DNA of 64,000 nt from the NCBI GenBank assembly GCA_030549495.1, contig JAUIRK010000509.1, positions 1,176,501 through 1,240,500 on the forward strand. The letters run 5' to 3'. The first letter of the stretch is position 1. Every line of letters starts with the position of its first letter. This stretch comes from Nectonema munidae (lineage: Eukaryota; Nematomorpha; Nectonematoida; Nectonematidae). This document shows positions 22,068-33,659 of the stretch, one piece after another. The position numbers and the translations under genes were made by a program. A model generated the notes under the pieces. It was not told the origin of the DNA and made no database searches. It saw only the letters and a program-made list of their open reading frames with translations.

Positions 22068-24459
22068 CTATGATTCCCAAACTGGGGGCGCGCCCCCTAG
22101 AGGGCGTGAGATGATTATAAGGGGGCGCAAGGCCATCTGGAAAATATTACTATTTAGCAATAAAACCAGAATATACCAGTCACGTGAGTGTTACAGTTTG
22201 TGTCTGTGACTGTGTGTGGTGTATAAAACTATGATTTATGACGTGATTATATTGTTAAAATGTATCTTGTTGACTGCATTGCAGTGACTGTATCTATAGT
22301 GTGTAATTTCCTCTTACAGAAATATCGGTAGCAAAGAAGAGAAAGTTTGTCGATGAGTACATAAAGTTTGGCTTCACATTTACCCAGAAAAATGGAATTC
22401 ACATTCCTCAATGTGTCGTTTGCAATGCAGTTCTGAGCAATGACGCTTTAAGGCCTGGTCGCCTGGAACGTCATTTGAAGACAAACCATTCTGCGCTTAA
22501 AAACAAGCCAAATGAGTTTGTCACAGCCAAACTTCACGAGTTAAAACGAATGAAGCTGGACCCCAATGGAGCTTTTCATCAGGAGACATTCAAAGTGGTT
22601 GAAGCATCTTACGAACACTCATTGCTTAGTTTAAAAGCAAAAAAAAGCTCATTCTGTTTGAGAGACTCTTGTAAAACCATGCTTACTGAGTGCTACAGGT
22701 ATTGTGCTTGGAGATTAAAGTCAGAAGAAGTTATCAAAAATATCTCTTTCTGACTACACTATGAAGCGTCGGATAGATGAGATCTCAGAAACAAGTTTTG
22801 GAGAAAAACAAATGATGTTGCCCATTTTTGTCAGTTACTTGTTTAGTCACGATTTATGAATGAAGGAACTTTGAAAGAAGAAATACTTTTCTCATCAGAA
22901 CTAGACACAACAGCAAAGGCTTCAGATGTGTTTGCAAAAGTTTCAAATTTTTTTTAAGAATATAATCTCTCATGGGAAAAGTTAGTCCTTTCTGAACTCA
23001 CGGTGCCCCAGCATGGCTTGGATCACGTTCTGGATTCGTGAAGTTAGTCAAAGAAAAGAATCAAGCAATAACTTCTACTCACTGTGTTATTCACAGGCAA
23101 GCCTTAGCTGCCAATACTCTACCAGACGAAATACGCTTGTCACTAAACTTGGCCATTAAAGTAGTAAATTTTGTAGAAAAGGGCTCTTTAAATTCTAGGC
23201 TTTTTACACCTCTTTGTACAGATTTAGGGACTGATCACAAATCTCTTCTTTTCAACAAAGAGGTCCGTTGGTTGTTGAAAGGAATTATGCTGAGTCGCCT
23301 ATATGAGCTAAAGGATTAAGTGAAAGTTTTTCTACAAAGTCAGAAGAAAGAAAATTTACATGATGCCTTCTAAGAGGAAAAAATCCAACATAAACTAGCA
23401 TATCTTGTTGATTTTTTTGAGGCAATCAACAACCTAAATTTGAAGCTTCAAGGGAGAAATGCAACCATTATTGCACATTATGAAGCAATCAATGCTTTCA
23501 CGGGGAAAATCCAACTTTGGAAACGTAAAGTACAAGCAGGGAATTTCTCTTCATTTTCTCATCTCAATGAAATTATGTCTGAAAAGAAGGACCTTTAACA
23601 GTATGGTGCAGACATGAAGAAAGAAATTTTATATCATTTAGAGCCCCTTGCTGAAAAATTTATGCACTATTTTAGAGATATTTCCATGGACAAAATTATT
23701 TGGAAGCTGATACCAAACACATTCAATATTAATGTAGACTTGCTGGGCGATCATCGGCAAGAGGAAGCCATAGATTTTAAGTGTGACTCAGCTGCGGCAG
23801 ATAATTTATAGACGACCATGAAGCTGGAAGAATTTTGGCTGAAATATCTCCTTATTTACCCTAAACTTGGAGAAGAAGCACTTCGTTTATTGATTCCCTT
23901 TTCATCAACTTTTCTCTGTGAAGTTTGTTTCTCGACTCTTGTTGTACTGAAAACAAAACAGCGAAATCGACTGTTCGTAGGAGGTAAATTGCGTTGTGCG
24001 TTGTCCTCTTTGAGGCCTAGAATTTCTGATATAGTGAAAAAGAAACAACATCATCCATCCCACTCATAGTTTAGTTTAGCTAAAAGAAACTTTAAATTTT
24101 TTTTTCAGTGATAGTGTTGCAAGTTACCTTAAATATTTTTTATGTATATAAATATATATTTATATATGGCTACTTGGCCATGTATGTGCATGAACACATA
24201 CTAATTATTGCTGCATAATAAATGTCTTATGTTGTATTACAAATGAATTTATTTGTCTTCATCCATGTGCACCAGGCAGGGATATATCTCCTTTTCCAAA
24301 ACTTCCTAAAGATAAAATTATAAAATGAAACTATTATGAATATATAAAGTTTATTATATTATACATATCTTTTATATATGCTTGTTGGATATGAGGGGGG
24401 CGGGAGAATTTTATGGAAGCCAAAAGGCGGCGTCAAGCAGAAAAGTTTGGGAACCACTG
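22068..24459 (+). mobile_element. hAT element of the ZBED5/FAM200-like type
   Basis: The 2392-bp insertion is bounded by the 8-bp duplication GTTTAGAG and by inverted ends: CTATGATTCCCAAACTGGG at the left, and CAGTGGTTCCCAAACTTTT as the complement of the right end. CAGTGGTTCCCAAAC is a classic hAT terminus. It sits inside the RNase H LINE and carries a decayed transposase on the plus strand. Confidence 0.93.
22330..24069 (+). pseudogene. hAT (ZBED5-like) transposase, broken
   Basis: The N-terminus, from about 22335, has a BED zinc finger: CVVCNAVLSNDALRPG with RHLKTNH completing the C2H2 set. Next come NGAFHQETFKVVEASYEHSL and the start of the catalytic domain. At 23038-23319 the frame reads STHCVIHRQALAANTLP and LLFNKEVRWLLKGIMLSRLYEL, the middle region of this clade. 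At 23614-24069 it reads DCEAL-like SFIPFSSTF-equivalent sequence (RLLIPFSSTFLCEVCFSTL, then RNRLFVGGKLRCALSSLRP), the C-terminal dimerisation region. At least four stops or frameshifts separate these parts, so it is not functional. Confidence 0.88.
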
Positions 24460-25390
24460 GTTTAGAGGAATCTTTAGCAAAATTGCATGACTCAATCGAG
24501 TGCCCTCTATCTCCGCAGTGATTGCAATGTTGGGATTCCGCTTTGCATTTTGAAGTTCAGACAGTTTTCGCATTGAGAGAGCCGTAGTTTGAAAATTTTA
24601 GGGTGAAGGATGGTGTGGTGGATAATAATTTTAGGATTTTCACAGAAGTGTTTGAAAAAAGTGTTGGTTGATGTTTCAAAGGTTATAGTGTATGAGTAAA
24701 GGCCCTTTTTCCGAGTTGCTTTACTGACGTTATTGTTCCTAGGTCTTTAAGGAAGCAGTTTTCTTGAGTAATTTTGTGGGAATGTCTTCTATGGGGAGGT
24801 CTGCAGGAATGCCTCAGAGAATAAAACGAGGGATGATGGGTGGAATTTCTTTAGCGGTGATGCCCTTTTTTGATAGTGAGTTGATGGCTAAGTTTTTCTG
24901 ATGATTATTTTCAAATTGAAAAAGGAGGGATCCAGAAGAGGAGCTTCGGGTATTTTTTATTACTATTGGTTGAGTGCTTGTGTCCATGTTCTTTATGATA
25001 TCTTTTTTGAAAGAAGCTTTTTGAAATCTGTTTTCAGAGGGAGTAGTTGGTGAGATCATTATTGAGAGTTTTAGGTCGAGGAGTTTTTTCGGTTTGGATA
25101 GTGAGTGGTGTGGTTGAGGTGTGATGACGGATGAATTTAATTGTGGAGTGTGGAATTTGTGGATGTAGGGAATGAGGGCGATGTGGTGGTGAGTATTTGT
25201 GAGTGAGTTTTTGTAGGTGGGGGGTTTGTGTGTGAAGAGTGAGAAGGCAGAAAGTTGGTTAGCTTTTCGATCTTATCAGAGTGTGTAAGCAAAACATCGG
25301 TTTTTAATTTGTGGAAGCTTATGAGATGTTCTGCAGGAAGTGTAATGTTGGAAATAAATCTATCGAAAAGATCGGAGATACCATTCAACT

Positions 25391-25630
25391 ATATCATAAA
25401 TGGGACCCAATACTTAAGCTTGTGGCACACCTATATTTAAGTTTTCTTTAATATTTGAATCAATATTATTCAGTTGAACAAATGAATTTCTATTAATCAC
25501 AAATGAACGAATCAAACTTACAGAATATTAAGTCACCTTATTTAATAGCAATTCTATCGATAAAGAATCAAAGACACTTTTCAAATCTAAGAATGCCAAT
25601 ACAGTCTTCATTGAGATTCCAAGAACTAAC
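25391..25630 (-). mobile_element. Second LINE (Jockey/CR1-like), downstream half next to the Tigger insertion
   Basis: The minus strand reads GISMKTVLAFLDLKSVFDSL, then a GVPQA-VLGPI-like box: the RT core motifs 'FLDLKKAFDSL' and 'GVPQGSVLGPILF'. It continues the RT that starts on the other side of the Tigger element (27565-27740). At about 25390 it abuts the 5' end of the RNase H LINE. Confidence 0.7.
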
Positions 25631-25632
25631 TA

Positions 25633-27563
25633 CAGTAAAATCTCGCTATTATGCCACCCTTCGGGGCCGACCAAAAGTGGCATAGTAGCGAGAGTGGCAT
25701 AGTAGCGAGGGTTTTGTAAAAATAGCCTTATTTTTTCAAATAAAATCACATTTATTAAAAAACAGTTTTATTTTTTTATATATTTGTGTCCTATTCCAAA
25801 GCTCTCAAAAATGGTTGTCTGACGCATTTTCATATGGCGGATCTCAAGCATTTCTTGATCTAAACAATCGCACGCTTGCATCACTTTGAGCTTTACGCTA
25901 CAATGCTGCATAAATTTTCGAACAGTCCTCCACGCTCTTTGGGCTTCTTGGAATTGAACCACTTCCTCTTCGATAGTTTCCTTGTCGTCTTCGCTTTCAA
26001 TTTGTTCCTTGCTTTTCAGCACTTCCTCAGCAATCTCCTCTAGCAGAAGAGAGCCACTAGTTGCGAGACGCTCGTCAGCATAGAGAAAGTCAGTTAGCTC
26101 AATCTCCTCGTTATTGTGCATCTTTTCCTCAGTAGGCAAAGCATTCCAAATCTCGAGCAACTCTTCATCTTTTGGCTCAATCTGATCAATTTCTTCTTCC
26201 ACAAACTTAGCTTTTACAAAACAGTTTTTGATGACCGATTTGTTAACCTGCTCCCAAGCATACCGGCAACGTGTAGAGCATCAAGCAACGTGAACTTAAA
26301 CTCTCTTTCCTCGTCTATGGCTTCAAGCCTGCGAGAGAGCAAAAGTTTCTTGTAGTGGCGTTTGAGACTCTCTATAACCCCCTGATCCATTGGTTGCGAG
26401 ATTGATGTTGTGTTAGGAGGAAAAAATAGCAGCTTTATATTGTCGAACTGGAGATCAGATGGGTGGCCACAGAAGTTATCGAGACAAAGCAGCACTTTGC
26501 GTCCCTGCTTGACGAGTCGCTCGTTCCACTCACGCAATGTTTCTTCGAAGAGCTCCGCCGTCATCCACGCTTTCGAATTTGCCTTGTATGTCACCGGAAT
26601 TTTTTTGTTTTTGAAGGCACGCGGTTTCTTTGAATTGCCAATCACCAGAAGAGGAAGCTTTTCGTTGTCGCTCATGTTTGCTCCAACCAGAAGAGTGATT
26701 CTTTGCTTACTTTTTTTACCTCCAGTGCACCGCTCTCCTCTGAAAGCCATGGTCTTGTTTGGTAGCAGCTGCCAGAAGAGTCCAGTTTCGTCTAGATTGA
26801 AGACGTCTTCTGCAGAAAATTGTGCAAGCAAAGGTCGGAGAACCTGTTGTTGCCACTCAAAAAGAGATTGCAAATTTACCGCTCCTGCTTCTCCTTGTAT
26901 TGTTTTAAAAGTAATGCCGTGACGCTTTTTGAAATTGTCCAGCCAACCGTCGCTTGCCATGAATCCCGGAATGTGCATTATCTCGGCCAGTTTCATTGCC
27001 TTTTCTTTGACCAGACTTCCACTGACAGGCAGATTGTGTCCTCTCGCTTGCTTCAGCCACATGAGCACCCCTTCATCGAGATTTGGATCGTGAGCCTGCG
27101 TCAACTTAACGCGTTTCGATGAAAATCCAGTTTTGATTGCAGCCTCGATTGCATCCTTTTTGCTGAGAATGCTTTTTACCGTAGTTCTCTTCACTTCAAT
27201 ACCCCATTTCTTGCTTATTTCTCTGGCCAGCTTGGACTGATTAGGTTCATTTTTTTCGGCATCAATAATTTCTTTTTTTCTGCTTTAGAGTGAAATCGGT
27301 TCGCTTGCATTTTATATCTGACATGTTAATTTTTTACGCAAATAAAAACAATAAATCTAAAAAAATATATTCATTAATTTTGTAAAAAAAGTTGAGAAAT
27401 ATAATTAAAAAACGCAACACACAAATAAATAGTGGCATGATAGCGAGATTAGGTGGTGGCATAGTAAGTTTATTTTCTACTGAATTTTGTCCGGACCGAG
27501 TGAAAGTGGCATAGTAGCGAGAGTGGCATAGTATCGAGGGGGCATAGTAGCGAGATTCTACTG
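25633..27563 (-). mobile_element. Tigger (pogo superfamily) transposon, nearly intact
   Basis: The terminal inverted repeats begin CAGTA(A/G)AATCTCGCTA and run into (T/C)TATGCC, with about two differences in 23 bases. Both ends are flanked by TA (25631-25632 and 27564-27565), the expected target duplication. Further copies of the GTGGCATAGTAGCGAG motif lie inside both ends. The full transposase reading is present on the minus strand with about two frameshifts. Insertion was into the RT region of a Jockey/CR1-like LINE. Confidence 0.93.
25768..27325 (-). pseudogene. Tigger transposase, full length with two frameshifts
   Basis: A start MSDIKCKRTDFTLKQKK lies at about 27323-27270. A frameshift in an A-run near 27285 then separates it from the main frame 27194-26214 (326 aa). 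That frame holds the rest of the helix-turn-helix and CENP-B DNA-binding part (SDGWLDNFKKRHGI) and the DDE domain. The acidic triad is in VFNLDETGLFW, VLLCLDNFCGHP and ISQPMDQGVIESLK. A second frameshift near 26250 leads to 26202-25768, which begins in the conserved EQVNKSVIKNCFVKAKF helix and carries the acidic tail. The catalytic residues are all kept, so the copy died recently. Close in type to TIGD4/TIGD6-like proteins. Confidence 0.92.
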
Positions 27564-27564
27564 T

Positions 27565-27740
27565 ATTCCCTTTACAAAAACGGCGTGAAGATTTTTTCGT
27601 GAATTGTACTTCTCGAAGCCATGCTGTGAAGAAGAAAACAGTCTGTTATATTTAAAATAGTTATAAAGATCTCTATATAAAATTTTCTCCAAAACTTTCA
27701 AAATTACTGGTACAGCTGAGATAGGCCCATAATTTTTCAT
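27565..27740 (-). mobile_element. Second LINE (Jockey/CR1-like), upstream half
   Basis: The frame reads NYGPISAVPVILKVLEKILYRDLYNYFKYNRLFSSSQHGFEKYNS, written here in part: PISAVPVILKVLEKILYRDL and LFSSSQHGF. These are the first RT motifs of Jockey/CR1 elements. The reading is cut by the Tigger element and resumes at 25630. Confidence 0.75.
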
Positions 27741-29005
27741 ATCATGTTAAATAACCTTTTTTGAAAATTGGTATAATTTTTCATAAAGTTTGTTAAAAAT
27801 AATTGAAGAGAAAGAATAATAGCTTTTCTTAAAGGTTTATTATTGGAATTTTGAATACCTTAATTAAGAATTTATATTTGATTAATTTAATTTTTTTTAG
27901 TTTTTTTCTTTTTGTGTAATGGACAAATTTTTTCCATAATTCTTATTTTAAAAATTTTCAACCTAGACTTTAGCCAATTTTTTTTTTAATTTATCCAACC
28001 TAATTTGAACAAAAAATTTAATTCTAGGATATTTACATTGAATTATAATTTTTCTCACTTTGATATTGAAAAACCAACTCACAATTTATTATATCATCAA
28101 TAAAAATTTGAGATATAGACTTAAATATTTATTATTAAGCTTTGGACATTTTGAAGTGTTATTTGAAATTTTGAGGGGTGGCAAAATTAGCCCCCAATTG
28201 CATTAAGTATATGTACGCCATTGATTGTCACATCACAATGATGTATAAGAACTAACCTTCTGTTAATTTCTTTGTATCAATTGTTGCTCCAAGAGGCAAC
28301 CAATTCGATGTTTTGAAAAAAGGCAATCATTAAAAGGTTAATATTTTTATTTTCTCGGGTAAAATTTATGTAAATTATTAAATAATAAAAATTTTAGTTA
28401 AAAAAACATTTTCTTTCTACTTAATATTTTAGAAATTTTTATTCAATTTTTTAATTAGTCTGAATAATGTACATATAAATATTTTGGTATAATAATAATT
28501 ATTATTATCACATTGCCCGAATCGTGGCAAATTGTCAAAATGATATCAAACATTTAAAATTTCTTTGCGTTAAAGTTTTCAAACTATCGTGTAACTTCTA
28601 AATAGCGGGATTTTACTATATATTAGATAAACATTTTATTAATATCATTTTCACCCTATTCTAGAGTTTCTTGTTCGTTAATAATTGTTACAATTATTCT
28701 TTCCTGTCAAACTGTGTTATAAAAAATACGATCATATGATTATAGTGCGCACATCTGGTTGTATTATTGTTTATAAAAACAACTGTAAGTGAATCTGAAT
28801 TGAAATGGCTATTAGTCAGAGGAGTATAGCCCTACAATTGGGGGAGGGAACTTTTTTTTATAATTTTCAAAATTTATTATAAAATAATTTAACAAACCAC
28901 CACTATTAACCGACATTATACTTGCACTGTAAGCTCCCTATTCCACCATGGCTGCATGGGTTTTATCAAGTCTACCTTGTTTGTAATTCTAATTGCATCA
29001 GTCCC
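27741..29005. other. AT-rich stretch with one possible Tigger-type end
   Basis: Mostly featureless. A short ATAATAATAATTATTATTATCA run is at 28488-28510 (partly palindromic). On the minus strand, TAGTAAAATCCCGCTATTTA near 28600-28619 resembles a Tigger terminus, but no partner end was found. Confidence 0.4.
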
Positions 29006-29013
29006 TTCTAGTC

Positions 29014-30969
29014 CAGTACTTCTCAAACTTCAGTCCGATGTCCCTTAGAGGAGCGCTAACTAGTTCCATGATGACCAAGAAGGTTGTCACGGGTGGATCG
29101 TTTTGCACCACATATTCCACCCATATTGTGTGATTTGCAATTTTTGCTAATAAGCCACATTTAAAAGAATAAATAATTTAGTCTTTGAATTGTGTACTAT
29201 TTTATTCTTTTATTTCTTTTCAGGCCTAATTTTATAGATGTATTCTTAATGGCTTAAAAAATGAAATATGACGACTCATGCTTTAAATTCAATTTTACTG
29301 CATTAACGTCTGGTGGGAAATGGGAGCATAAGTTTCTTTTGTGTCCTTAAGTGTCAGCATCCACTTTTCTGAATCCCCGCAACTGAGACACTGGAAATGA
29401 AGCTCTTGAGTTCAGTAAAGAAAACTATTGACTATTCTAAACGTCAAACTGAACGATTGCACAATTTCAGGTTTGATAACATAGGAGTATTTCTTCAAAA
29501 TTTTAATTGTGGCTTGAAACTCTTCTATAAAGTTTCAAAAAAATAACTGTTGTCAAAAAGTCCCACAACATAGAAGAACAGTTGATGGAACGAAGGATGT
29601 TGAAAAACTTAGCTCAGCCTTGCGTTAACATACAATTTGTATATGACAAGCCCTGGCACTCTGGTAGACAATTTTTTGTTTTACAAAACTCTTAACAGTA
29701 GAACTACTGCAAGAGAAATATTAAACGAAACGGATAATTTTTTTACACCACATGTTATTAAGCCAGAACATCCAATTAGAGTGTGTACTGACCGTGCTCT
29801 AGCAATTTCTTGTTCTAGTTTTTAGACGCTGATTAGACAAAAATCTCCAAATGTAATTGGTACCAAGTGCGCTATTCATCACCAAGCCTTCATAATCAAA
29901 ACCATACTTGATGAATTGAAAAATGTTTTCAATGAAGTCGTTAAAACAGCGTATCTATTTAAAGCAAATTCCTTCAACTCTTGTTTGTTTTCAGATTTAT
30001 GCAAAGAAAATGTTTTTGAAAAACTCTTGCTGCACTCAAACGTGAGGTGGCTTTCCAAAGGAAAATTTACCAAGCGATACTATGGAAAGAAATCCAGCCA
30101 TTTCTGCAAAGCAAACTAGACATGCATGTAGAATTTCTGATCCCCGTTGCCGTATATTTTTATCATTTTTAGTGAACATATTTGAACCTATGAATTCCTT
30201 TAACCTTGCGCTGCAAGGAAAAGAGATCGCAGTACTCTATTGTCATAAAAAATTGACCTAAAAGGAAGCTAAAATTATGGCATTCTTAGACAAAAAAATG
30301 TTGCTCTATTTTCCAACATATTTGTTGATGAAAATAATTTTTATCAATGAAGATGTCCTGGAGGCCATAAAACACCATCTAGCATATCTTAGCCAAGAAA
30401 TTTATCTTTATTTTCCTAACATACAAAAATTTAAAAAATACTACCAATTTATTAAAAACTCGTTTATAATCTTGATTTGTAATCTGGCATCAGAACACTT
30501 CTTAATTCAAGAACAGTTTATTGATTTGATTAATGATTGAGGAGGTGCAAAACATGTTTTTTGTGAAATGTCTCATTGCTATTTTTCGATTGAAATAGGA
30601 CAGTCAGTCCTGTGCTGAATTTGCAAAGATGGCTCTGAAAGTTTTGCTTCAATTTTCTATATAAGTGTGAGGAAGCGTTTTTCATGCTACTTGGCATTGA
30701 AATCAAATTCCAAACAGGTTCCAAACAATCCAAATTCCAAACAGAGTTTCATTGGCCAAAACAAAGTGAAGCTTAGAAAATCTGGTTTAAACAAAGCAGA
30801 TGCATCCATGATCCCATTCACATTGATTGGATTATTCAGAAAATTTTTGAATAAATAATTGTGTATATTTTTTTAGTACAGTAGTTTTTATATTGATTTA
30901 TTTTTTTAATGAGACCCCTAGCTATTAAATAATTATAGAGAGACCGGCACCCTGAAAACATGAACCACT
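29014..30969 (+). mobile_element. Old hAT element (ZBED-like)
   Basis: The left end CAGTACTTCTCAAACTTC and the complement of the right end (AGTGGTTCATGTTTTCAG) are both hAT-like. The flanking octamers are only partly alike (CTTCTAGT and CTTCAAGC), so the target duplication is uncertain. Inside are decayed transposase pieces on the plus strand: YDDSCFKFNFTALTSGGKW (BED region, from about 29270), NSRTTAREILNETDNFF (29637 on), CAIHHQAFIIKTILDELKNV, LLHSNVRWLSKGKF (29916-30119) and later fragments to 30858. Related to, but clearly different from, the hAT element at 22068. Many stops. Confidence 0.75.
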
Positions 30970-30974
30970 CTTCA

Positions 30975-31460
30975 AGCTCAACAAAAGAACGAAATCATTC
31001 ATATATGATAGATCACTACTTATCGGAACAAGTCTGGTTCATATAAAATGAATCAATTAGGTGGATTGATTACTCTGTACTGAAATGCATTCTTGCTTAA
31101 AATTAAATTTTAAATTTTTTTGCAACGAAACTAAGCTTGATTAGTAACACATAAAAACAAAGAATCATCCTATACAATCTTCATATTCTACCTATACATA
31201 TATTCAGTTAGCAAAGTAAATTGTTTCAAAATATAATTAGAACTTGGGTCTTTCTAATTGATAGGTATGACGTCGTGAATTTAAATTTGACCCTTTTAAA
31301 TAGAAATTAAACGTTTAAATTTGGAAGAAAATTTGCTAACAACCTTAAATTTATATAATTTATTGTTTTGTTCTTGTTTCAAATAATAAATAAATAATAA
31401 TAACGAGCGATTCCATTCCCTATGCTATACGCTATAAATTACATGCATGAAATTATTTGG
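30975..31460. other. Non-coding, nothing recognised
   Basis: AT-rich sequence without supported features. Confidence 0.4.
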
Positions 31461-31470
31461 CACTAAGTTT

Positions 31471-31679
31471 GGTACTTTCCTGTTATCGCCCCACCACCCC
31501 AAAATGTTATAAAACATGTATTAAAGTACACAAATGTATTAAAAAAACAATTTTTGAATCAATTTCTTTAAATTATTTTAATGTAGGTTAGGTTAAAACA
31601 AATACAAGAATATTTATCGTGGTAGATTATAAATTATTTATCGTGGCGGTGGGTGGTGGGGCGATAACAGGAAAGTACC
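31471..31679. mobile_element. MITE with perfect 29-bp inverted repeats
   Basis: This 209-bp element begins GGTACTTTCCTGTTATCGCC and runs on to 29 bases that are exactly complemented at 31651-31679. It is flanked by the exact 8-bp duplication CTAAGTTT (31463-31470 and 31680-31687). The interior is AT-rich and non-coding. Perfect ends and an exact duplication show very recent insertion. The 8-bp duplication fits hAT, P or Merlin-type transposases; the GG start argues against a standard hAT end. Confidence 0.95.
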
Positions 31680-31689
31680 CTAAGTTTTA

Positions 31690-33345
31690 TTAACAAAAAT
31701 TTTAAGCAAAGTGTTAAAAGATTGCCAACTATTACTAAGAAATCTTGATAAAAAAAACTAAAACATTAAATTAAACGAATATATAAGGAGAGGGCGGCAA
31801 AACTGATCAAGGGAAGGGGGCAAAACTGTTTTTAATGGAGCCTCTAAAAAATAAGATGAATAAAATTTGATTTCTGGAATGAAAGGCTTGATTGTTTAAA
31901 TTTTTTTTAGCTAATTTAATAAGGGCATTTTTCCTAGCTCGTGTATTCTTTTACATTAATTAAGCTCTTTTTGTAAGGGGTAAATCTTTTAAGCCTCAAA
32001 TTATAGAGAATACTTTCCTATATACGTATGTACTATAAAAATATTTGTACGGCTTAAAAATGTATGGCTTCTTGTTCAAATTACTGCCTCTGATCAAATA
32101 TAGCTCAAATTCGCATGATCATATCAAAGAAGTGGAAATCAATGAAGAAAGATTTTAAATATTCATTCAAATGCTTAACCTTAAAACAAGGAAAGTAATA
32201 TGGCAAGTTTACTCATAGGCCAAACAAATGTATTAAATACTATAAAAGAAGATATAGAATTGAGAAAATTGAAAATGGAGGGGGGGGGGGTCGCTCGCCC
32301 CTGCCATTAATACTCGGTTTAAATGTCTCAATGTCTTTTGATACACGTTTAACATAAGCATAGGTTTTGCTTACCATCTTCTTTTTTGAATCATTAAAAT
32401 GTTCACGCTACCTTTTAAATAAAAGTAGGCTCTTTCGTCCCCCTATATAACATGCTCTCATTCCAACTTGTATTGCAATCTGCAAACAAATTTGGAATTC
32501 ATTGGGGGTGCAAGGCGGGGTTTTATTAGAGCATCGCTGTGCAATCCATTTTTCCTAGTCTATAACATTTAATATTTTTAAATGTATGCACTCATTTATT
32601 CACCACTGTCAAATCAAGTTATTGTTCTTAGCATATTTCTCGTTTTTTTAAATTCATATTTTGGTTATAATAAGGAAATATAACAATGTTTTCGAAAATG
32701 TTAGTCGGATTACATGTCTTTTTTTGCACTTAAAGGTAGGCTGTTTTAGAGAAAAATTGTTCCTAATTTATTTATGTCAAAATAATGGAGGTATCTGTTT
32801 TTCTGAAATATGCAAAATGTGCAATTAATTCTCCAAACAAATGATTAATATTTTTTCAGGTTAGTCATTTTTATGCAACATATGCTTTAAGCAATTAAAG
32901 TCATTTATTTAAAATTCTTGAGCTTTGTGATTTGATTTCTATCCTTTTTGTGGTTAGAATTATATTAAAATTAATATATAATACTCATATTCAATTCAAA
33001 TTTCTTTCTCTTATTCTTTCATCAATATATCTAGCATAAGATGGCTTCAAAGAAAAACTATTTAAATATTCTACCTCGAATTTATTCACCAATATATTTG
33101 TGAATAAAACAGATCATTTGTTTATCATAGCTATTTCTTTGTTTTGTTTGTTCTCTTATTGCCAACCAGTATTTTTTTAGGTCTAATAAAAGCTAACGCT
33201 TAGTAATCATTTCTTCCTAGATTTTCATTAGGAAAACAGTATTTATATTATGATAAAATTGATAACATCAAAACTAGCCTAAAGGATATTTTAAAGAATA
33301 CTCACTTTATCTCAAGAAGTTCTATGATTGACTTTTTTTATTTTT
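31690..33345. other. Non-coding, AT-rich, with a poly-G run
   Basis: A run of about 14 G lies at 32278-32291. No exon or element is recognised. Confidence 0.4.
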
Positions 33346-33356
33346 TTAGTTCGAAA

Positions 33357-33654
33357 ATGGGCAGTAATTTTTCCTTCATTAAAGACTATATATACTGTCA
33401 CAAGCCAGACCATGTTTTCAATCTTTCAATGCCATATTACCCGGAATTAGACGTCAATCATCCTTACTACAAAGAAAGAAAACACGATTGGGAAAATGAT
33501 ACTAGATTAGAATTTTTGAAAAAGATAGACAGATTTATTTTCCCTTATTCCGACGCGGATAACAAGTGTTTGATGTTCACGTATGGCATGTTTTTCGCTA
33601 CGATCGGCTCAATGGGACTATACAGATATTACTATCGCATTAATTTGTTCACTG
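33357..33654 (+). CDS. Unrecognised small membrane protein, exon 1 (hypothetical host gene)
   Basis: A polypyrimidine tract and AG (to 33349) precede TTCGAAAATGGGC, so the ATG at 33357 sits 7 bases into an exon. The exon stays open for 99 codons to a donor ACTG|GTAATC at 33655. The product starts MGSNFSFIKDYIY, has a charged middle part (YYKERKHDWENDTRLEFLKKIDRF) here cited only in part (KERKHDWENDTRLEFLKK), and one hydrophobic segment near residues 78-95 (LMFTYGMFFATIGSMGLY). The make-up resembles small mitochondrial inner-membrane subunits, but I cannot place it in a family. A possible last exon, in phase, starts at 34214 after TTATATTAACAG and ends at TAA 34239. Moderately plausible. Confidence 0.4.
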
Positions 33655-33659
33655 GTAAT

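Larger units (their letters stand above)
20266..25390 (-). mobile_element. LINE with RNase H domain (I/LOA-like group), split by a hAT element
   Basis: Read on the minus strand from about 25388. First comes ORF1, with a low-complexity Ser/Thr/Pro region, SPTTPSENRF, IPPIIPRFIL and a CCHC knuckle CNHCGDRGHSIESC near 24510-24560. After the hAT insertion (22068-24459) comes RT: the PYMIKFIHNYLQNRAL and GILWLILINPLLD motifs, with SGDLLFFF where the catalytic FADD box is expected (about 21340). Then an RNase H-like block (LHSNIQENIRVDLLAKQA, about 20965-21035), and a C-terminal region (GHHSCKSYLYHIKL...CRFC). The 3' end carries four TCCAA repeats (20266-20290). The endonuclease is not recognisable and there seems to be too little room for it. 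Many stops; dead. Confidence 0.75.

Noticed and set aside
26410-27122. Plus-strand frames of 170 and 100 codons
   Set aside because: Shadows of the Tigger transposase on the minus strand.
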